7,288 bases of DNA. Source: Candidatus Acetothermia bacterium JdFR-50. Its GTDB lineage: Bacteria; Bipolaricaulota; Bipolaricaulia; Bipolaricaulales; Bipolaricaulaceae. The notes below the pieces were generated by a model that was not told where the DNA came from, made no database searches, and saw only the letters and a program-made list of their open reading frames with translations. This document shows, in pieces, positions 6,388 through 7,288 of this stretch. The stretch's first letter is position 1, and the number at the start of each line of letters is the position of its first letter. The stretch covers positions 1 to 7,288 of the forward strand of contig MTNL01000121.1 in the NCBI GenBank assembly GCA_002010365.1, read 5' to 3'. The position numbers and the translations under genes are program-made.

Positions 6388-6423
6388 CCTACTCGGGGGG
6401 TCGGGGATAACCTGGGAACGGAT

Positions 6424-7288
6424 ATGGAAACGTTGGCGGGAATGGAAGGATACGGGGTTTACGAGCGATCCCGCCATCGGGTGGCCGAGGCGGAGATCGC
6501 GTTGGTGCGGGGCCCGGGAGGGAAGTTCCTCTATCTCTCCAAGGCCCTTCCGGGATTCCGGGGCGACCCCCTCCCCGACGCGGGGGTCCTGTGTCCCCTG
6601 ACCCCCGAAAACGCCGGGGCGTTGCTGAAGTTCCTCCCCGAGCTCAGACCACGGCGGCTCCCGGAAGGCCCGAGCTTTGGGTTCGGCGATCGGGTTGGCC
6701 TCGCCACCCCGGGGCACATCCGGGCCGTCCGCGGCGCGCGGGTGTTCCCGGTCCTGGCCCAGCAATCGGTGCGGGAGAACGCCCGCACCGGGAGGACCTT
6801 CGCCCAGGTGCTTGCCGACGTGGTGTTCGGCGTATTGCAGGAGGGATACACCGGGGGCTACGCCGCCGATGCCGACCACCTGAAGTCGGTCGAGGACGCC
6901 CTGGAGGCGGCGGAGCTCGGGTACACGTTCTTCACCTGCGATCCCTCGGACCACGTCGTGCCCGCAGAGGAGCTTCCGGAAAAGGAGCTCCGGCGGCGTT
7001 TCTCATCGCTCCCGAAGAGCGGGGAGCTTGAGCGCGAATATCTCGATCGGACCTTCGAGATCAAGGGACTGGGGAGGCTCCGGTTCTCCGAACTGGAACT
7101 CGCGCGTGCGGCGGTGAAGTATATGGGCGCGGTGGAGTTCGCCGCGGAGATGTACCACGCCCTGAGGGAGGTACTCCCCGAAGGGTTCGACTTCGAGCTC
7201 TCGGTGGATGAAACGGAGACCCCGACGAGCCCTTTGGAACATTTCCTCATCGTGCGGGAGCTGAAGAAGCGCGACGTGGAGCTTGCGA
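6424..7288 (+). CDS. uxaE: Tagaturonate/fructuronate epimerase (3' end outside window)
   Basis: An open frame runs from ATG 6424 to the window edge without a stop (288 codons seen; the family is about 480-500). It resembles, from memory, T. maritima UxaE (TM0440), which epimerises D-tagaturonate and D-fructuronate (EC 5.1.2.7), letting galacturonate and glucuronate share one downstream route. Recognisable blocks are SFGFGDRVGLATPGHIRAV (84-102), FPVLAQQSVRENARTGRT (108-125), GVLQEGYTGGYAADADH (136-152), FFTCDPSDHV (169-178) and FDFELSVDETETPTSPLEH (255-273). The conserved His/Asp/Glu in DADH, DPSDH and DETETPTSP are likely metal- or substrate-binding, inferred from conservation. The frame is closed upstream by the uxaC stop itself (TGA 6385-6387), and no ATG, GTG or TTG lies in the 36-base gap before 6424. 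The Shine-Dalgarno match is weak, so translation is probably coupled to uxaC. The residue order fits a functional enzyme with no break. Confidence 0.88.
   Translation, partial: METLAGMEGYGVYERSRHRVAEAEIALVRGPGGKFLYLSKALPGFRGDPLPDAGVLCPLTPENAGALLKFLPELRPRRLPEGPSFGFGDRVGLATPGHIRAVRGARVFPVLAQQSVRENARTGRTFAQVLADVVFGVLQEGYTGGYAADADHLKSVEDALEAAELGYTFFTCDPSDHVVPAEELPEKELRRRFSSLPKSGELEREYLDRTFEIKGLGRLRFSELELARAAVKYMGAVEFAAEMYHALREVLPEGFDFELSVDETETPTSPLEHFLIVRELKKRDVELA

Noticed and set aside
6277..6954. A 225-codon minus-strand open frame across the uxaC/uxaE junction
   Set aside because: It spans the antisense of two well-supported genes, has no RBS or family resemblance, and follows from high third-position GC.
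1..7288. CRISPR arrays, tRNA/rRNA genes, transposase genes or long repeats
   Set aside because: Reading both strands, I saw no regularly spaced repeats, no cloverleaf-like segment, no insertion-sequence ends and no transposase-like frame. The decay at 549-1841 shows no flanking mobile element.

Overview
This is bacterial DNA of fairly high GC content, lower in a patch around 1130-1480, with strong AGGAGG-type Shine-Dalgarno sites before most genes. It looks like a carbohydrate-uptake and hexuronate-catabolism locus. The two enzymes most closely resemble, from memory, the Thermotoga maritima versions of glucuronate isomerase (UxaC, TM0064) and tagaturonate/fructuronate epimerase (UxaE, TM0440). 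That suggests an anaerobic, possibly thermophilic sugar-fermenting lineage. The base composition is more GC-rich than Thermotoga, so the host cannot be named from this window.

Layout. Positions 1-467 (minus strand) hold the 5' part of a PotD-like extracellular solute-binding protein with its own well-formed sigma70-type promoter (494-522). Divergent from it, 549-1115 is a wrecked short-chain dehydrogenase (SDR): a good RBS and start remain, but the gene carries an internal deletion, frameshifts and an in-frame stop. From 1116 to 1893 there is no intact gene. This stretch has a consensus -10 box followed at once by a LacI-family-type operator, a 54-codon ORF of unknown meaning, and a C-terminal fragment of a Gfo/Idh/MocA oxidoreductase.

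From 1894 to the right edge the genes are intact, co-directional and tightly packed: a family-1 sugar-binding protein, a strong intercistronic terminator hairpin, two MalF/MalG-type permeases, uxaC, and uxaE, which runs off the window. The inferred scheme is that a hexuronate or a uronate-containing oligosaccharide is captured by the binding protein and imported by the two permeases with an ATPase encoded elsewhere. UxaC then isomerises glucuronate to fructuronate and galacturonate to tagaturonate, and UxaE interconverts the two ketouronates so that both feed one downstream branch.

No obviously new type of system is visible. The most useful points for follow-up are the LacI-type operator/promoter now sitting in front of gene remnants, the two decayed oxidoreductases at the operon head, and the terminator that separates the binding protein from its permeases.
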